From Candidatus Gastranaerophilales bacterium (lineage in GTDB: Bacteria > Cyanobacteriota > Vampirovibrionia > Gastranaerophilales > Gastranaerophilaceae), in assembly GCA_944325865.1 (NCBI GenBank), contig CALVBS010000006.1:87791-151790 (forward strand): a DNA stretch of 64,000 bases, read 5' to 3'. The number at the start of each line of letters is the position of its first letter. The first letter of the stretch is position 1. A program made the position numbers and the translations under genes. Below are positions 8,105 through 16,528 of the stretch, piece after piece. Under the pieces are notes generated by a model, which was given only the letters and a program-made list of their open reading frames with translations, made no database searches and was not told the origin of the DNA.

Positions 8105-8941
8105 GTTTTGTAACTCAAACAACTCAAATGTATTAATCATTAATGAGGCGATGGTCATAGGCCCTACTCCTCCGGGAACAGGCGAGATATATGATGTCAC
8201 TTTGGAAATTTCATCAAAATTAACGTCTCCGCGGGTCTTGCCGTTCTCATCCTTAAAAATTCCCACATCAACCATAATACTATCAACTTTCATCATACTA
8301 CTATCTTCTATTACTTTTTCACCGACTGCAGAAATTAAAATATCTGCAGTTTTTGTTATTTCAGCAAGATTTTTTGTCTTACTGTGGCAGACTGTGACGG
8401 TAGCATTTCTGTTAAGCATCATAACTGCAAGAGGTTTCCCTACAATATTTGAACGTCCTATAACAACAACATGTTTGCCTTCGGGATTTATTCCGTACTC
8501 ATCAAGCAATAATAGGATACCTTTCGGTGTACAAGGATATGCATATGGTTTTTGCCCCGAGAAAAGTTTGCCGGAATTTTCAGAGGTAAATCCGTCAACA
8601 TCTTTAAGCGGCGAAATTGCATTAATTATTTTAAATTTATCAATATGTTTTGGCAGCGGAAGCTGTACAAGTATTGCATTTACTGAATCATCAGCGTTAA
8701 GTTCTTCTATTTTTTCCAGCAGTTTATCTTCTTTAATATCTGACGGATAATTAATTATTTGCGAGTTAATGCCGATTTTTTCAGCCATTTTTTTCTTGTT
8801 GTTTACGTAAATTTTGCTTGCTGCATCTTCGCCGACAAGTATAACGGCAAGAGACGGTTTTTTGTCAAGTTTGTCTATTTTTAGTTTTAAACCGTCCAAC
8901 AATTTATCTCTTAATTTTTTCCCGTCAAGAATTATTGTCAT
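8084..8941 (-). CDS. folD: bifunctional methylenetetrahydrofolate dehydrogenase/cyclohydrolase
   Basis: This 285-residue cytosolic enzyme interconverts 5,10-methylene-THF, methenyl-THF and 10-formyl-THF. The N-terminal domain has the catalytic YVNNKKK segment (Y45, K49) and VQLPLPKH near residue 92; the Rossmann part has GRSNIVGKPLA at about 163-173, and PVPGGVGPMT stands near the C-terminus. Length is standard. It is the last gene of a tight three-gene minus-strand run with the CooC-like ATPase (9 bp gap) and the MetE-like methyltransferase, which points to one-carbon and methyl-group chemistry. Confidence 0.97.
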   Translation of the reverse strand: MTIILDGKKLRDKLLDGLKLKIDKLDKKPSLAVILVGEDAASKIYVNNKKKMAEKIGINSQIINYPSDIKEDKLLEKIEELNADDSVNAILVQLPLPKHIDKFKIINAISPLKDVDGFTSENSGKLFSGQKPYAYPCTPKGILLLLDEYGINPEGKHVVVIGRSNIVGKPLAVMMLNRNATVTVCHSKTKNLAEITKTADILISAVGEKVIEDSSMMKVDSIMVDVGIFKDENGKTRGDVNFDEISKVTSYISPVPGGVGPMTIASLMINTFELFELQNKRSSGT

Positions 8942-8950
8942 AAAGCTCCT

Positions 8951-9703
8951 TTACGATTTTGTCTGAGGAAGATTTAATCTGAAATAAAACTGTTTAATTG
9001 CATCCTGAACCACTTTGGAGTCTTTTTCCATAGAATGTTGTATCAGATCTTCATCAAAAGGAATTACACCGAGAACCTCTAAATCATATTTTTTAAGAAG
9101 TTCATAAACGGCATTGATATTATTATTTTCAACTTTGTTAATTACAACACCCAGCTGGTCGCCTGCCGCATATTTTGCACTGAACTCTTCAATACGTTTT
9201 GCCAGATGTGCAGATTCTTCCGAAGGATTTGCAACAATAAGAGTTGTATCTATTTCTGTATCAACAAGCTGGTTTAAATATTTCAAATCAAATTCGCAGT
9301 CAAAAATTACGATATCATATCTTGATATAAGTTTTAAAACAGCATCGCTGATTTGTCCGGTAATAGGGCAGCGACAATCTTTTGAGCCTACAAACCATGA
9401 TACAATCAAGTCAACATTATCTGCAATTTCAACAACAATGTCTTCCATTGCCCATTCAACAAATTCCTGTTTTGACATACCTTCCGGAATCCCAGTTTTA
9501 TATTCATGTTTTCCGCTTCTTATTCCGTAAATGGTATTCCTGACATCCAGTCCGAAACTGTGCCCGAGTTCCCCTGACAAATCATTATCAAAAAGCAGAA
9601 TTGATTTATCCGGAAAAGATTCCTGAAAAATTCTCAAAAATGCCTTTGTAATTGTTGTTTTTCCGCTGCCGCTTTTCCCTGTTATAGCAAGTTTGAATGT
9701 CAA
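8951..9703 (-). CDS. CooC-like P-loop ATPase
   Basis: A 250-residue MinD/CooC-type NTPase. Walker A is GKSGSGKTT at 9-17. C110 and C112 in GSKDCRCP form the C-x-C motif by which CooC proteins bind metal between two subunits. CooC loads nickel into CO dehydrogenase; relatives act in corrinoid and other metalloenzyme activation. The stop is one base from the next start region of the MetE-like gene's end, so the three genes are one operon (MetE-like, this, folD). No CO dehydrogenase gene is in the window, so the client could be a corrinoid or methyltransferase system. The exact client is inference. Confidence 0.8.
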   Translation of the reverse strand: MTFKLAITGKSGSGKTTITKAFLRIFQESFPDKSILLFDNDLSGELGHSFGLDVRNTIYGIRSGKHEYKTGIPEGMSKQEFVEWAMEDIVVEIADNVDLIVSWFVGSKDCRCPITGQISDAVLKLISRYDIVIFDCEFDLKYLNQLVDTEIDTTLIVANPSEESAHLAKRIEEFSAKYAAGDQLGVVINKVENNNINAVYELLKKYDLEVLGVIPFDEDLIQHSMEKDSKVVQDAIKQFYFRLNLPQTKS

Positions 9704-9704
9704 A

Positions 9705-10772
9705 TTAATATTTCTCCTTTAACATATCAGATAAATTTTTGGTTAATTTCATGGCTTTTTCTGCCAAAGTTTCACTTAAAGAGCCTGCACCGCAGGAAGG
9801 TGAAATAATGGAATTTTCTATAATAAGTTTCTCATCTATTCCTTTTTTAGTCAAATAACTGATTGCCTGTTTGAATTTATTCTCCAATTCCGCTAAATCA
9901 GTGTGTTCCAGGGCTTCTTTATCCAGTGTCGGAACAACTCCCCAGGCAATTTTTCCGCCATTATTAAGAAAGTCGTTGACAGTTTTATTGAATAAACTCA
10001 AATTCTGAGCAAAAGAATATGCATCCAGATTAATTATATCAACTCCGCTTGAAATAGGAACCGACCAATCGCATTTTCCGCAGCAGTGTATTGCACTTAA
10101 TGCCCCGTTTGCGTGCAAAATGTCCGTAATTTCTTTGAACATTTCAATAACTTCATTTTGTGAAATCGTTACGAATGCGGATGTCCCTAGTTGTGAGATT
10201 GAAGGTTCATCAATGAAAATTATCGGAGTTGCTGCAGGATTGGCGTTTTTAATCTGTTTAATCTGCCATAATGCTTTTATCGTGAGCGTTTTTATTATTA
10301 TTTCTTTTAGTGTTTCATCATAAATTGCACATTTGCCGTCTTTATCAACCAGAGTTGTTGCAAGTGTGAAAGGCCCTACAATCTGTCCTTTTGCAAAATG
10401 TGGTTTATATTCTTTTATTAATTCGATAAATTTTGGAAAGGATGAAGAAAATTCAGCACTCACTGCATATTTATCCAGAATATCGGAATTTATGTCGGAA
10501 ACAATTTCTTCATAGTCCATAAAGAATTGTTCCAAATCTTCAAAAAATTCATCATATTCCGTGTCAAGATAATCTTTTCCTAAAAAAAATGAAGGCATTT
10601 TCTCCAGAAACTGGATAATCATGTCTTCATTTTTACTTATTTTTGTAAGCTGCGGCCAGAAAGGAATTGTTTTAAAATATTTTTCTACAACCGCCATTGC
10701 TTCATCAAGGTTTTTATGAGGCAGAGAGCCTATAGCCAGACAATTAAGTTTTAATTCCGACAACTCTCCCAT
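9705..10772 (-). CDS. MetE/UROD-superfamily methyltransferase-like protein
   Basis: A 355-residue TIM-barrel protein resembling the C-terminal catalytic domain of cobalamin-independent methionine synthase and uroporphyrinogen decarboxylase-like methyltransferases. Zinc ligands of MetE appear kept: H229 and C231 in AIHCCGKCDW, an acidic residue D250 in place of the MetE Glu, and C327 in SPSCGAGS. FIDEPSIS (about 186-193) is another family mark. It is only the core domain; full MetE is about 750 residues. It heads an operon with a CooC-like ATPase and folD. A short-MetE methionine synthase that takes methyl groups from a corrinoid protein is a reasonable hypothesis. AAGG lies 5 bp before the ATG. 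Confidence 0.75.
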   Translation of the reverse strand: MGELSELKLNCLAIGSLPHKNLDEAMAVVEKYFKTIPFWPQLTKISKNEDMIIQFLEKMPSFFLGKDYLDTEYDEFFEDLEQFFMDYEEIVSDINSDILDKYAVSAEFSSSFPKFIELIKEYKPHFAKGQIVGPFTLATTLVDKDGKCAIYDETLKEIIIKTLTIKALWQIKQIKNANPAATPIIFIDEPSISQLGTSAFVTISQNEVIEMFKEITDILHANGALSAIHCCGKCDWSVPISSGVDIINLDAYSFAQNLSLFNKTVNDFLNNGGKIAWGVVPTLDKEALEHTDLAELENKFKQAISYLTKKGIDEKLIIENSIISPSCGAGSLSETLAEKAMKLTKNLSDMLKEKY

Positions 10773-10785
10773 TCGCCTTTATTAC

Positions 10786-11283
10786 CTATGCTTCAGTAGA
10801 TTCTGTTTCTTCTTCGATTGCTTCTTTTACAACTTCAGAGGCTGTTACAGTTACTTTTAATTCTGTTTTAACTTTAGATGTTAATTTAATAAGCATTGTG
10901 TATTCACCGATTTTGTTGATAGGAGCGTTCAAAGAAACATTTTTTCTGTCAACTTCAATGCCTGATTGAGCTTTTAATTCTTCAGCTAATTTTTTAGTAG
11001 TGATTGTACCGAATAATTTACCTGATTCACCGGCTTTTGCACTTAATTTTAATTCAGCAAATTTTTCAATTTTTTCAGCAAGTTCAAGAGCTTCTTTGTG
11101 TAATTTTTCCTGTTTAGCTTTGATTCTTGCAAGGTTTTGTTCACGGTTTTGCAAAGCACCTTCAGTTGCAATTTCTGCAGCATTTTGCGGAATTAAAAAG
11201 TTTCTTGCGTAACCGTCTTTAACGTTTACCAAATCACCTGCTTCACCGAGGTTTTGGACATCTTTTTTTAATATAACCTGCAT
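10786..11283 (-). CDS. rplI: 50S ribosomal protein L9
   Basis: A 165-residue L9 that binds 23S rRNA near the L1 stalk. The start MQVILKKDVQNLGEAGDLVNV is diagnostic, followed by the long central helix and the C-terminal domain; a Glu-rich tail (EAIEEETESTEA) is a little longer than usual. The ATG at 11281-11283 has GGAGAAA just upstream; the reading frame stays open for 43 codons further upstream, but that part is not conserved L9. The usual partners rpsF, ssb and rpsR are absent here. It ends 13 bp before the MetE-like gene, so read-through into that operon is possible. Confidence 0.96.
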   Translation of the reverse strand: MQVILKKDVQNLGEAGDLVNVKDGYARNFLIPQNAAEIATEGALQNREQNLARIKAKQEKLHKEALELAEKIEKFAELKLSAKAGESGKLFGTITTKKLAEELKAQSGIEVDRKNVSLNAPINKIGEYTMLIKLTSKVKTELKVTVTASEVVKEAIEEETESTEA

Positions 11284-11428
11284 TTTATTTCTCCTTTTTC
11301 TATTTATATTTCTAACATGTAAGCAAATGTTACAATAAACATGCCGATTTGTCGAGATAATTTTAACAAAAGTTATAATAAGGGATAATTTAAATGTTAA
11401 ATAATGTAACAAAAGTCTCCGTTATTTT

Positions 11429-11456
11429 TAAAGTTTTTAAACATTAACGCCGTAAT
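11429..11456 (+). promoter_or_regulatory. sigma-28 (FliA)-type promoter
   Basis: TAAAGTTT (11429-11436), 12 nt, then GCCGTAAT (11449-11456). The known FliA consensus is TAAAGTTT-N11-GCCGATAA. It lies 55 bp before the ATG at 11511. A TGTAACAAAA box is at 11405-11414. Two more sites with the same 12-nt spacing occur in the window. Confidence 0.55.
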
Positions 11457-11510
11457 ACTATATGTACGACCAGGAAAATGTTACTAATTCGAAAGGAATA
11501 AGATTCAAAA

Positions 11511-13211
11511 ATGGGTTTATCAGCTTCACAAGCAAGATTATTGACCATAACAGCCAGAAAATCTGACTGTGAATATGAATCTATGCGGTTATCTCACCAG
11601 AAAATCGCATTATCCCGTGATATGAATATAGTTTCAGAAGAATATCAAAATTCGCTTGATCAGACTAAACTGATGTGGGATTTCTACGGTAATGATTCTC
11701 AGGCAAATGATTTGAATTATAATCTTTTGATGAGTCCTTCCGCATTGAATAACTTTACTCCTACACCTTTAACGGATACGGCGGGCAGAGTTGTTCTGTC
11801 TCCGGAACTTGCAGCAGCTGCAAGAGCTGCTAACATTCCGCAGGAAGGTATGGATGGACTTCCTTCTTCAAATGTCAGAAATACATTTATAGAAGCACTC
11901 GGTAAAAACGGTGTTATTACCACTACAATGGCTGAAAATATTCAAAGAACCACTTATAACCAGCTTGCTGGTGTTGGTTCGGCTGATCTTGTCAATGTCA
12001 CTATTGAGCAGTTGACACTTCCTGATCTGGTATCAAGATATTTTTCTGATGTCGAAATTGATGTTACAGATCTGCTTTTAGACGTAGGCGGTTCAAATTT
12101 GGCTTTAATTATTCAGGATAAAGACGGTAATCAGTTGGGGCAAATTAACGGTGATGATGAAAATGGCGGAGATGCATCATGTGACTTTGTTATCGATGGT
12201 GAAAACATTCATATTGATGCTCGTCATTTGACACTTGATCAGTTCTTTAATTCGGATTACAGAATCAGTATTGTTGGTACATGCTGGGATAATGAGGATT
12301 TAGAGGGCAAAAACGGACTTTATGACTGGTCTGTAGTTGATAAAGTTGCAACTTCAACTCTTTGGGATGCTATATTTGAAACTGTAACAAATACATTATC
12401 GACAGGTGATGAATATACAGATGCGGCTTTGGGTTATGCTCAAAATAAAATTATTGAGATGCTTGAAAGCTTGTCTTACGTTGATCAAGACGGTAATCAA
12501 GTTATTGATTATTCAAATGCCGCATACAAAAATTCACATAAGAAAGAAAAGAGTGATAAAATAACCAGTTGGCTTAAAAATGAAGTTCATGATTATATAG
12601 GATATGTTTTCGAAGAAAACAGAAAAGGCAAGTATAACTCCGGCTACGGGGTAAACGTATCATATATGTCACAGGCATATTTGACATACTTTGCAATGTA
12701 TATGGAAGGTATTTCTAATTCAAGCTATAATGTTGATAAATTATATGAACAGAGTCACTTGATTGATAATTTCTTTGAATTTGATGTAATCACAGGAGCC
12801 GATACTTCAGGTGATAACATGCAGATTGCAGGCTTCTATGATGCATTGTTTAACCAAATTTGTATCCAGGGCTGGGTTGAAAATGATCAGGTTAATGACC
12901 AGGAATATGTTCAACAAATGATTAAAGACGGTGCAATGTACCTTTCAAGTATTGCGGATGACGGGTTCTATTATCAGGATAATTATTCTACAAATACATA
13001 CATAAAAGAAGTAACAGATGAATCAAAGATTGCTCAGGCGGAGGCTAAATATAACAGAGAAAAAGAAAAAATTAACTATAAAGAAAATATTCTGGATATG
13101 AAGATGAAAAATCTTGATACTGAAATTTCAGCACTGACAACAGAATATGATACGGTTAAATCGGTTATAACCAAGAATATCGAAAAATCATTTAAGCGGT
13201 ATGATGCATAA
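11511..13211 (+). CDS. large SASQAR-type protein of unknown function
   Basis: A 566-residue protein with no signal peptide. It starts MGLSASQARLLTITARKSDCEYESMRLSHQK, almost the same as the protein at 29371-30378 (MGMSASQARFLGLTARKTNVEYEGQQ). Its end is a coiled coil, MKMKNLDTEISALTTEYDTVKSVITKNIEKSFK, again shared. The middle (about 60-520) is acidic, rich in Asn, Asp and Tyr, and different between members. Shared helical ends with a variable middle recall flagellin or hook-associated proteins in layout, and the FliA-type promoter fits, but I see no true flagellin motif. GAAAGGA precedes the ATG. Secretion by a dedicated system is possible but unproven. Confidence 0.75.
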   Translation: MGLSASQARLLTITARKSDCEYESMRLSHQKIALSRDMNIVSEEYQNSLDQTKLMWDFYGNDSQANDLNYNLLMSPSALNNFTPTPLTDTAGRVVLSPELAAAARAANIPQEGMDGLPSSNVRNTFIEALGKNGVITTTMAENIQRTTYNQLAGVGSADLVNVTIEQLTLPDLVSRYFSDVEIDVTDLLLDVGGSNLALIIQDKDGNQLGQINGDDENGGDASCDFVIDGENIHIDARHLTLDQFFNSDYRISIVGTCWDNEDLEGKNGLYDWSVVDKVATSTLWDAIFETVTNTLSTGDEYTDAALGYAQNKIIEMLESLSYVDQDGNQVIDYSNAAYKNSHKKEKSDKITSWLKNEVHDYIGYVFEENRKGKYNSGYGVNVSYMSQAYLTYFAMYMEGISNSSYNVDKLYEQSHLIDNFFEFDVITGADTSGDNMQIAGFYDALFNQICIQGWVENDQVNDQEYVQQMIKDGAMYLSSIADDGFYYQDNYSTNTYIKEVTDESKIAQAEAKYNREKEKINYKENILDMKMKNLDTEISALTTEYDTVKSVITKNIEKSFKRYDA

Positions 13212-13241
13212 AAGAATACATAATTGTTTATATAAATAAAG

Positions 13242-13265
13242 AAAAAGGCGGATATTATATCCGCC
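13242..13265 (-). terminator. terminator of the ycf45-like gene
   Basis: GGCGGATA (13247-13254) pairs with TATCCGCC (13258-13265). Read on minus, the stem is followed by TTTTT (13246-13242), a classic intrinsic terminator for the gene at 13285-14907. On plus the T-run is weak. Confidence 0.85.
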
Positions 13266-13284
13266 TTGCTTGACATGTAAATTT

Positions 13285-14907
13285 TTAGCCTAATTTTTCT
13301 TCAAAGTCTTTGCCGCCGACTATTTTCAAGTGTCTTTGTGAACCTTCGCCAACACTTTTGCTTGTCAGATTATGCTGTTCGACGAGTTCGTGCTGAAGTT
13401 TTCTTATTTGCTGGTTTTGTGGCTGTAACTCAATGTTTTCTGCACCGGCAAGAATTTTATTGATTGCTGCTTTTGCCTCATCCAGAGCTCTTTCTGCATC
13501 ATCATAGTATCCTTGGAGTGTTTCTGATGTCTCGGATACCTGTAGTGCATCTTTCAGAACTTTCTGAATTTGTGCCATGGAATTTGTTTTAATAAAGAAT
13601 ATTTGCAGTCTGTAATCATTAGCAGTACTAAGAATTTTTGCTCCGCCTTTTGCAAAATTTTTATGAGCAATTACAATATCAGCATCATCTATATTTCTTG
13701 TGATTTCAGCTTTCAAGTCCAACCTTTCTATAACTTTTTCTACAATGCTTCTTGAAACAGCATAAAGATAAATTTTCTTTAAATCCTTAACCTCATCAAC
13801 ATATTTTTGCCTTGAAAAGTTGAATTTAAGACTGTCTGAAGGCTGAATTTTCTGTTCAAGTTTATTGATTTGTTCAGTTATTGAAGGTTCTGCTTTATGT
13901 TCCTGTTTGGGTTCCTGTGGTGTTTCGTAAGTTTTGTCAACTTTTCGAATTTCAGGCCGGATAGGCCAGCCTCTTAGAATGTAATCCACTGCTTCTGCTG
14001 TATCTTTATAGACAGCAAGCGTATTTCTGTCAAGAATTTCTATTACAATATCAAATGTCGGTTGTTTTTCTCTTTCAAGAACAGTTTTTTGAGATGCTCT
14101 GCGTCTTGCTTCATCGTCGCCGAGTGTAACTGACTGAATTCCACCGACCAGATCTGATAATGTCGGGTTTTTAATAAGGCTTTCAAGAGAATTTCCGTGG
14201 GCGGTTGCAATCAGCATCACACCTCTTTCCGCAATGGTTCTTGCTGCCTGTGCTTCTTCTTCAGTACCGATTTCATCGACAACAATAACCTCAGGTGTGT
14301 GATTTTCAACCGCCTCAATCATAATATCTTTCTGATATTGAGGTTGTGTTACCTGCATACGTCTGGCATGTCCGATTGCGGGATGAGGAGTGTCCCCGTC
14401 ACCTGCGATTTCGTTTGATGTATCCACAACCACAACACGTTTTCCTAATTCATCGGCTACAAGTCTTGAAATTTCTCTTAATTTAGTAGTTTTGCCAACC
14501 CCCGGACGTCCCAAAAATAAAATACTTTTGTTCATCATACAAATATCTTTTATACAAGCAATGGTCCCCGTAACAACTCTTCCGATTCTGCAGGTAAGAC
14601 CTATCACTTTTCCCTGACGGTTTCTTATTGCACTGATTCTGTGAAGTGTTCCGGGGATTCCGGATCGGTTGTCGGAAGTAAATTCCTGTATTCGGCAGGT
14701 GATATAATCAATATCTTCGGAATTAACGGTATCGTTCCCCAGATATTCTATCTTGCCGTCTGCATGACGAATCTCGGGCGTTCGGCCGATGTCCAGAACT
14801 ATCTCTATCACATCGTCCATACGGTCATAATCTACATATTGTCTTACCTTATCCGGTAAAATCTCCAGTAGTTTGTTCAAATCATTTTGAAATTGCAGGT
14901 TACTCAT
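13285..14907 (-). CDS. Ycf45-type AAA ATPase with R3H domain
   Basis: A 540-residue protein resembling cyanobacterial and plastid Ycf45. An N-terminal domain (1-120) is followed by a SpoIIIAA/secretion-ATPase-like core: Walker A GRPGVGKTT at 133-141, VVVVDTSNEIAGDGD, and a Walker B-like region VIVVDEIG ending at about 214. A Pro/Gln/Lys linker (about 330-370) leads to a second domain and a C-terminal R3H-like segment, RKLQHELVEQHNLTSKSVGEG, which suggests nucleic acid binding. The family's role is not settled. Its presence is good evidence for a cyanobacterial-lineage genome. A terminator follows; the 314-bp upstream region holds its promoter. Confidence 0.85.
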   Translation of the reverse strand: MSNLQFQNDLNKLLEILPDKVRQYVDYDRMDDVIEIVLDIGRTPEIRHADGKIEYLGNDTVNSEDIDYITCRIQEFTSDNRSGIPGTLHRISAIRNRQGKVIGLTCRIGRVVTGTIACIKDICMMNKSILFLGRPGVGKTTKLREISRLVADELGKRVVVVDTSNEIAGDGDTPHPAIGHARRMQVTQPQYQKDIMIEAVENHTPEVIVVDEIGTEEEAQAARTIAERGVMLIATAHGNSLESLIKNPTLSDLVGGIQSVTLGDDEARRRASQKTVLEREKQPTFDIVIEILDRNTLAVYKDTAEAVDYILRGWPIRPEIRKVDKTYETPQEPKQEHKAEPSITEQINKLEQKIQPSDSLKFNFSRQKYVDEVKDLKKIYLYAVSRSIVEKVIERLDLKAEITRNIDDADIVIAHKNFAKGGAKILSTANDYRLQIFFIKTNSMAQIQKVLKDALQVSETSETLQGYYDDAERALDEAKAAINKILAGAENIELQPQNQQIRKLQHELVEQHNLTSKSVGEGSQRHLKIVGGKDFEEKLG

Positions 14908-15221
14908 TTTCTTTTTCGCCTTTCTATTTTGGATATTATATATACAAAATATGATTATTGGCTATGTAGATTATATATTTTTCTCTCCACTTATATTATA
15001 TCATTTTTTGGAGTGTTTTTCTTTAAAAATAATACTATAGATGTAGTAAATTTTACAAAACTTAACACTTAAAATAGAGTAAAAGTGTTGATATTACACG
15101 CTTTTGGGGTTTGAGTTTTATAAAAATGACAAAAGTTTCGATATTTTTTTGATTAATTTTATACGGTACACTTTTTTAATATTTCTTAAGAAAGCTATGT
15201 TCAATAAATGAGAAATTTTAA
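14908..15221. other. 314-bp AT-rich intergenic region
   Basis: This stretch separates the ycf45-like gene and the cassette B regulator, both on minus. It should hold the ycf45 promoter; TATAAT-like sequences occur on minus near 14934-14944. I see no open frame with a ribosome site, no RNA gene, and no clear terminator for the regulator. Confidence 0.5.
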
Positions 15222-15533
15222 TTATAGTTCACAGGCCATTTTATATAAATAATTTAATTTTTTATTATCCAGAGTTTCAATGATTGCAGAAATGTTTTTT
15301 ATAATTTCTTCTCTTGGCAGTTCATTCTTAAAATCGAACAAATCCGAATATGTAATATTAAGGGTCAAGCATAATCTTTCAATTAGATCGGACGAAGGAA
15401 AACTTCTTGCGGTTTCAATAAAAGAGATATGACGCGGTGCTACGTCAACAAGTTCAGCAAGCTGTTCCTGTGTCAGGCCTCGTTTTTTACGGATTTCTTT
15501 AAGTTTGGACGCAAAAGCTTTTTTTAGACTCAT
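15222..15533 (-). CDS. XRE-family HTH regulator (cassette B)
   Basis: A 103-residue Cro/CI-type regulator, clearly related to the cassette A regulator: LKEIRKKRGLTQEQLAELVDVAPRHISFIETA, then LTLNITYSDLFDF and a C-terminal helix of about 40 residues. It is divergent from the prepilin gene at 15666 across 132 bp with a 14-bp direct repeat. Its recognition helix (APRHISFI) differs from that of cassette A (EQNTLSYI), and the promoter repeats differ too, which fits cassette-specific control. Start at 15533, with GAGGATA before the ATG. Confidence 0.85.
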   Translation of the reverse strand: MSLKKAFASKLKEIRKKRGLTQEQLAELVDVAPRHISFIETARSFPSSDLIERLCLTLNITYSDLFDFKNELPREEIIKNISAIIETLDNKKLNYLYKMACEL

Positions 15534-15584
15534 ATTATCCTCTTTGTCTTAATATTAAGTACAATTTTGATATCTTAACAGGAC

Positions 15585-15651
15585 ATTAAAGGTAATAAAT
15601 TATTGACAATAATAGAAATATAATCTATATTTTCTATATTAAAGGTAATAA
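15585..15651 (+). promoter_or_regulatory. promoter and direct-repeat operator of cassette B
   Basis: ATTAAAGGTAATAA occurs twice, at 15585-15598 and 15638-15651. Between the copies is a promoter with -35 TTGACA (15603-15608), 17 bp, -10 TATATT (15626-15631). The second repeat covers the expected start point, and the first lies just upstream of -35, a layout suited to repression by the XRE protein. Confidence 0.6.
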
Positions 15652-15665
15652 TAGGAGGCTAATTT

Positions 15666-16439
15666 ATGAAAAAGAACATAGAATTTATACTGACAGAGTT
15701 TTTACCACACTCTGCAGTTAGCTGCAGGTCTGCATTCACATTGGCTGAAGTTCTGATAACTCTTGGTATAATTGGTGTTGTGGCAGCAATGACACTTCCT
15801 TCGGTGATTAATGACTATAGACATAAAGAATTTGTTGTAAGAGCAAAAAAATCTGCATCAATTTTAACTAATGCACTTATGGCTGTTCAGGCAGAATATG
15901 GTGAGACTGATTATTCAAACATTTTTGAATCTAAAAATGGTGAGGAAACCACGGATATTCTGGCAAAACATTTGAAAGTTATAAAAAGATGCAGGGCAGG
16001 AGAAAAAGGCTGCCATGATTCTCCAATAAAGTATGCATCGCCGCGTGATAATGATGGCAGTGGTACCGCAGGATATTGGAGCAAAAACGGTTTATCAAAC
16101 AACTGGCAGCTGGTGTTGACGGATGGCAGTATTATTCAAATTACTAAATATTCAACCTGCAAAAGAACTTTTATATATAATGTTACCGATGAAAACGGTA
16201 ATGTTGTAACCGATGAAGAAGGTAATATAATGCAAGCCGAAGGGGTCGGGCATTCCTGTTTTGATTTGACGGTTGACACAAACGGTAACAAAGGGCCTAA
16301 TCAAATTGGAATGGATGTGTTCGGAATTTTTGTTGATCCGGACGGACCGGAAAAGGGAACACGCGGAGATTTGTGGAATATTTTGTCAGATGAAGAAATT
16401 AATGTTGTTCAATATACTCCCGGAACACCTGTTAAATAA
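15666..16439 (+). CDS. prepilin-like protein (cassette B)
   Basis: A 257-residue prepilin-like protein. The hydrophobic start AFTLAEVLITLGIIGVVAAMTLPSVI is preceded by an unusually long leader (about 23 residues, MKKNIEFILTEF...SCRS) compared with 4 residues in cassettes A and C. Residue -1 is Ala or Ser rather than Gly. The C-terminal domain has DLTVDTNGNKGPNQIGMDVFGIFV, a motif of this prepilin group, and several Cys. It lacks the YWKNL end of A and C, so it belongs to a different subtype. AGGAGG lies 7 bp before the ATG. Downstream is pheT, unrelated, with its own ribosome site. Confidence 0.85.
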   Translation: MKKNIEFILTEFLPHSAVSCRSAFTLAEVLITLGIIGVVAAMTLPSVINDYRHKEFVVRAKKSASILTNALMAVQAEYGETDYSNIFESKNGEETTDILAKHLKVIKRCRAGEKGCHDSPIKYASPRDNDGSGTAGYWSKNGLSNNWQLVLTDGSIIQITKYSTCKRTFIYNVTDENGNVVTDEEGNIMQAEGVGHSCFDLTVDTNGNKGPNQIGMDVFGIFVDPDGPEKGTRGDLWNILSDEEINVVQYTPGTPVK

Positions 16440-16528
16440 TTGCACAATGTAAATTTGCATTTTACAACTGATTTATTTTGTTATATCATCAGCGTATAAG
16501 TATAATAATTATTAAGAGGGAAGTATAA

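Noticed and set aside
8064..8750. 228-codon frame on plus
   Set aside because: It lies opposite folD, which is clearly real; no ribosome site and no family resemblance.
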